Shown here: positions 61,212 through 64,000 of the stretch, one piece after another
Numbering within the stretch: position 1 is the first letter of the stretch
Layout: every line of letters starts with the position of its first letter
DNA from: Sapria himalayana
Taxonomy: Eukaryota; Streptophyta; Magnoliopsida; Malpighiales; Rafflesiaceae
Length of the DNA: 64,000 nt
Direction of reading: 5' to 3'
Assembly: GCA_029783825.1 (NCBI GenBank)
Contig: JAREIK010002645.1
Location: forward strand, 2,184,512-2,248,511
Made by a program: the position numbers and the translations under genes
The notes under the pieces: generated by a model
Seen by the model: the letters and a program-made list of their open reading frames with translations, nothing else
Told to the model about the DNA's origin: nothing
Databases searched by the model: none

Positions 61212-64000
61212 TAGAGGTGTCAAACGTGCCGGGCCGGCCCGGCCCGGCACGCCGGCACGGGTCCATCCCATGCCGGTTCACGCAGGCTGGCACGTGTGGC
61301 ACTGGCGGCGTGCCACGCGTGCCGTGGCGTGAGTCGTGACTCACGACTCACGCCTTGTGTGTGAGTGTGACCCATCCCGCCAGGCTGCCCAAATACCGTT
61401 GGTCGGGTCCAAACAGACCCGACCCGTGGTCTTTTCTGCCAAAACCCGATTCCCGACGCCCATACACCCGATCCGAGCAATTCCAACGGCAAAAAAAAAA
61501 ATTCAAACTTGAGCGATTTTCAGCCCTTGGATTCACCTCCAACGGCTAGGGGGCAGAATCCAACGGTCCTCGTGATTCTGCCCCTTAAAAATAGTAAAAA
61601 AATTCAAAAAATTAATAAAAAAATATTTTTTTTATTTAAAAAAAACAATCTTTAGCCTATAAATTCTACCCCCCTCTTATAACATTTATGTTTTTCAAAA
61701 ACATAAAACCTCTCAATACTTTCTCTCTCTTACATAAACCGTGCAGCTCTCTCTCGGGCCTCGTGATTTTGATTTCGGCTTCGATTTTCGTGAAACTCAA
61801 CTTGAGTTTTGAATATCAGAGCTTCCTGCGGTGCACCTTGCACGTGACTGACCTCATTGCTTTTACCGGGTAATATATTTTACGTTTTTTTGTACTTTCT
61901 CTCTCTAAACTTCTCTCTCTAGAAAAACTTACGAAAAATAAAAAATGACAAATACACCTAACACGTATTTAAATTTGGAAAATGAAAATATTAGTATTAC
62001 ACAGATGTCTGTGGCTCCTGAAACTTTGGTTTCTCCTGTCGTCTCAGCCCAAAGTTCTAAAAACAAAAAACTAGGAGGACTTCTGTAGTTTGGACACATT
62101 TTAAAATCATAACACAAGTAGATATTAGGGGTGAGGAACATGAAATGGCACAGTGCAAATATTGTATGAGACTTTTAACATGCAAGAGTACAAGTGGGAC
62201 TGGGCACCTCAAGAGGCATGCTGAAATATGCTCCAAAAAACATGGACCCTTAGATCCTAGGCAAACCCAACTTGGCACTACATTTTTTGAGACTGGATCG
62301 AGTTCAGTCTCAAAGTTTACTCCCTTCGTATACTCCAGCAAGTTGGGTAGGGACGGCATGGCCAGGCTCATCACATTGATGGGTCTTCCGATCAGATTTT
62401 CGGAAGATCCGAGGGTAGTGCACATCATGCAGACTTATTTTCAGCCATCCTATCGTAGGATTCCTAGGTCCACATCTAGGAGTGACATACTAAAGATATA
62501 TAAGTTAGAAAAACAAAAAAAAATTAATGAATTTTTGGCATTTAGTGGAGTGGTGTCCGTGACGTCCGATATATGGACATGTCACGATGATTCTTCTTAT
62601 GCATGTCTCACGAGTCATTATGTAGATTCTAACTGGACAATCAATAAAAAAAATATTAGGATTCACTGAGATTCTTCATCCTCATGATGGCCCGGCCATT
62701 TTTGAGTGTATGATAAAAATATTTAGGGAATATAAAATTCAAAATAAAATTTTTAGTGTCACTTTCGATAATGCTGCGAATAATGGAGTAGCGATCAATA
62801 TGTTTGTTAGGAATATTAGAGACGCACCATTAGGAGAGATCTTTCATGTCAGATGCATGTGTCATGTTATTAACCTGATAGTTCAAGCGGGTATGAAGGT
62901 CTGTTCCCCCGCGTTGGAAAATATACGCAATGCACTCAAGTATATTCGCACTCCTCGCAGACTACAAGAGTTTGGTAATCTCTGTTTGTCTGCGAATCTT
63001 AAGAAGAAGAAATTCCAATCAGATGTGAGACATCGTTGGAATTACACGTACCTGATGTTGGACTCATGTGTTGGATACGAACACGTGATATCCGACTACG
63101 TCAATAGTAAGAGTGGCGAACTTATTATTGACGACACTGACTGGGATTCAGGAATTTCATTTATGAAATTCCTGAAGATATTTTATGACACGACGAACAT
63201 GTGTTTGTCAGCGTATACGCACACCACTTGCATTGCACTTCGTTGCATATGCAACATTAGTAGCATGTTTAGGAAGTATCGAGCGGACCCGATGCTTAGC
63301 CATATGGTTGCAGAGATGGAGACCAAGTACATGAAGTACTGGTCCACCATTCCATCTCTTTATTGCCTCGCAACATGCATGGACCCTAGGGCTAAGGTGG
63401 AAGGGGTTGAAAACACCCTGACTTTCATTTCCTCGTGCATGAACCTGGAAGTGCCACCTGAAGGGTTCATTTACGAGAAGTTGACAGACCTGTTCACATA
63501 CTACGATACTAGGTATGGTGGTGGTGGTGGTGAGACTATGAGTACGGACACTGATACCTTGTTCGGAGATGACGATTATTACATTAACCTAGCGAGGGGG
63601 AAACGTAGGGGTGGACCTTCACATAGGAGCGAGCTGTCTCGGTACTTAGATACCGATTACTGCTCAATCCTATCACCTTTTAATAATAAGAATCTTGATT
63701 TATTACAGTGGTGGAAATCATATGAGTCCGCCTATCCCGTGCTATCTAGGATGACACGGGATCTACTGACTCCTCCGGTGTCGAGCGTAGCATCGGAGTC
63801 TGCTTTTTCTGTTGCAGTGAACGTGATTTCGGATAGGAGATCGAGATTACGTCCAGATATGGTTGAGGTCTTGGTATGTTTGAAGGATTGGGAGGAATCA
63901 AGATTTAGCATCAGTGATCGTGCTGAAGCTGGGACTGTGACAGACACTGCAGTCGCATCCACATCCACTACGATGGCGGAGGAGCTGATTGCCGATAATG
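61212..64000 (+). mobile_element. hAT element copy H, near-intact, runs off the window
   Basis: Left TIR TAGAGGTGTCAAACG at 61212 inside copia-III integrase; the preceding octamer GATGGAGT should be repeated beyond the right end. A GC-rich subterminal block (61220-61480) with CGGCACG words and a 29-bp near-palindrome (61326-61354) is followed by a leader with CT-rich runs and one transposase gene. Of all copies this keeps the longest open frame. The right TIR lies outside the window. Confidence 0.93.
61945..64000 (+). CDS. hAT (BED-finger) transposase with two A-run frameshifts
   Basis: The enzyme would bind the element's ends and cut it out and reinsert it with 8-bp target duplications. ATG at 61945 gives 42 residues, then the frame shifts at an A run (62061-62070). 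The BED zinc finger follows: RRTSVVWTHF, CKYCMRLLTC, GHLKRHAEIC. Catalytic region 1 SDIWTCHDD near 62565; second frame shift at eight A (62646-62653); then catalytic Asp in FSVTFDNAANN, CMCHVINLIV, HRWNYTYLML, QWWKSYES and the dimerisation motif SSVASESAFSVAVNVISDRR. From 62653 the frame stays open to the window end (449 codons); total about 690 residues, normal for the family. Both shifts sit in homopolymers, so assembly error is possible; as written the gene is broken. Confidence 0.92.

Overview
The window is nuclear DNA of a flowering plant: AT-rich, gene-poor and filled with nested transposable elements. The evidence is spliced exons of a plant-specific kinesin-4 (KIN-4A/FRA1 type), a KS-type dehydrin gene, Ty1/copia and Ty3/gypsy remnants, hAT and Mutator-like DNA transposons, tRNA-like SINE pieces and long TA/CA microsatellites. 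The species cannot be fixed from sequence alone. No prokaryotic or organellar block, rRNA, functional tRNA or CRISPR array was seen.

Layout. 1-3578: decayed copia element on the minus strand. 4412-7951: eleven in-frame exons (about 432 codons) of the C-terminal half of KIN-4A on the plus strand, with an hAT fragment in one intron. 9492 to about 12500: decayed hAT (minus). About 13790-15490: copia LTR and RT/RNase H (minus). 15550-25010: copia element on plus, mixed with two copies of a long non-coding repeat (here called R1) and an hAT piece. 25020-27080: microsatellite-rich DNA. 27085-27976 and 30332-33976: two related Mutator-like elements with long TIRs, 9-bp target duplications and AGCTC-rich cores; they bracket the dehydrin gene (29254-29562, minus). 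The second carries a nested 2.8-kb hAT. 34659-35079: short hAT with perfect 8-bp TSD inside a SINE-like sequence. 36600-44570: two degenerate copia copies in a row, the second split by an R1 repeat that itself contains a solo copia LTR. 44580-46290: microsatellites. 47000-49790: decayed hAT (plus). 50900-53250: copia with amplified primer-binding-site-like motifs. 53600-58560: minus-strand R1 repeat plus Ty3/gypsy integrase, carrying two short hAT elements. 58632-61211: another copia (LTR, PBS, gag, protease, integrase), interrupted at 61212 by the youngest-looking hAT, whose transposase runs almost whole to the window edge.

The two host genes are unrelated in function (microtubule motor and stress-protective protein). 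The dominant theme is one hAT family, TIR TAGAGGTGTCAA, present in at least eight copies from near-intact to relic. Its GC-rich ends are compositional islands in an AT-rich background and share a 29-bp near-palindrome between the large and a short copy. I did not find a clearly new biological system. The strongest leads are the hAT family with its possible active source copy, and the paired AGCTC-rich Mutator-like elements around the dehydrin gene.
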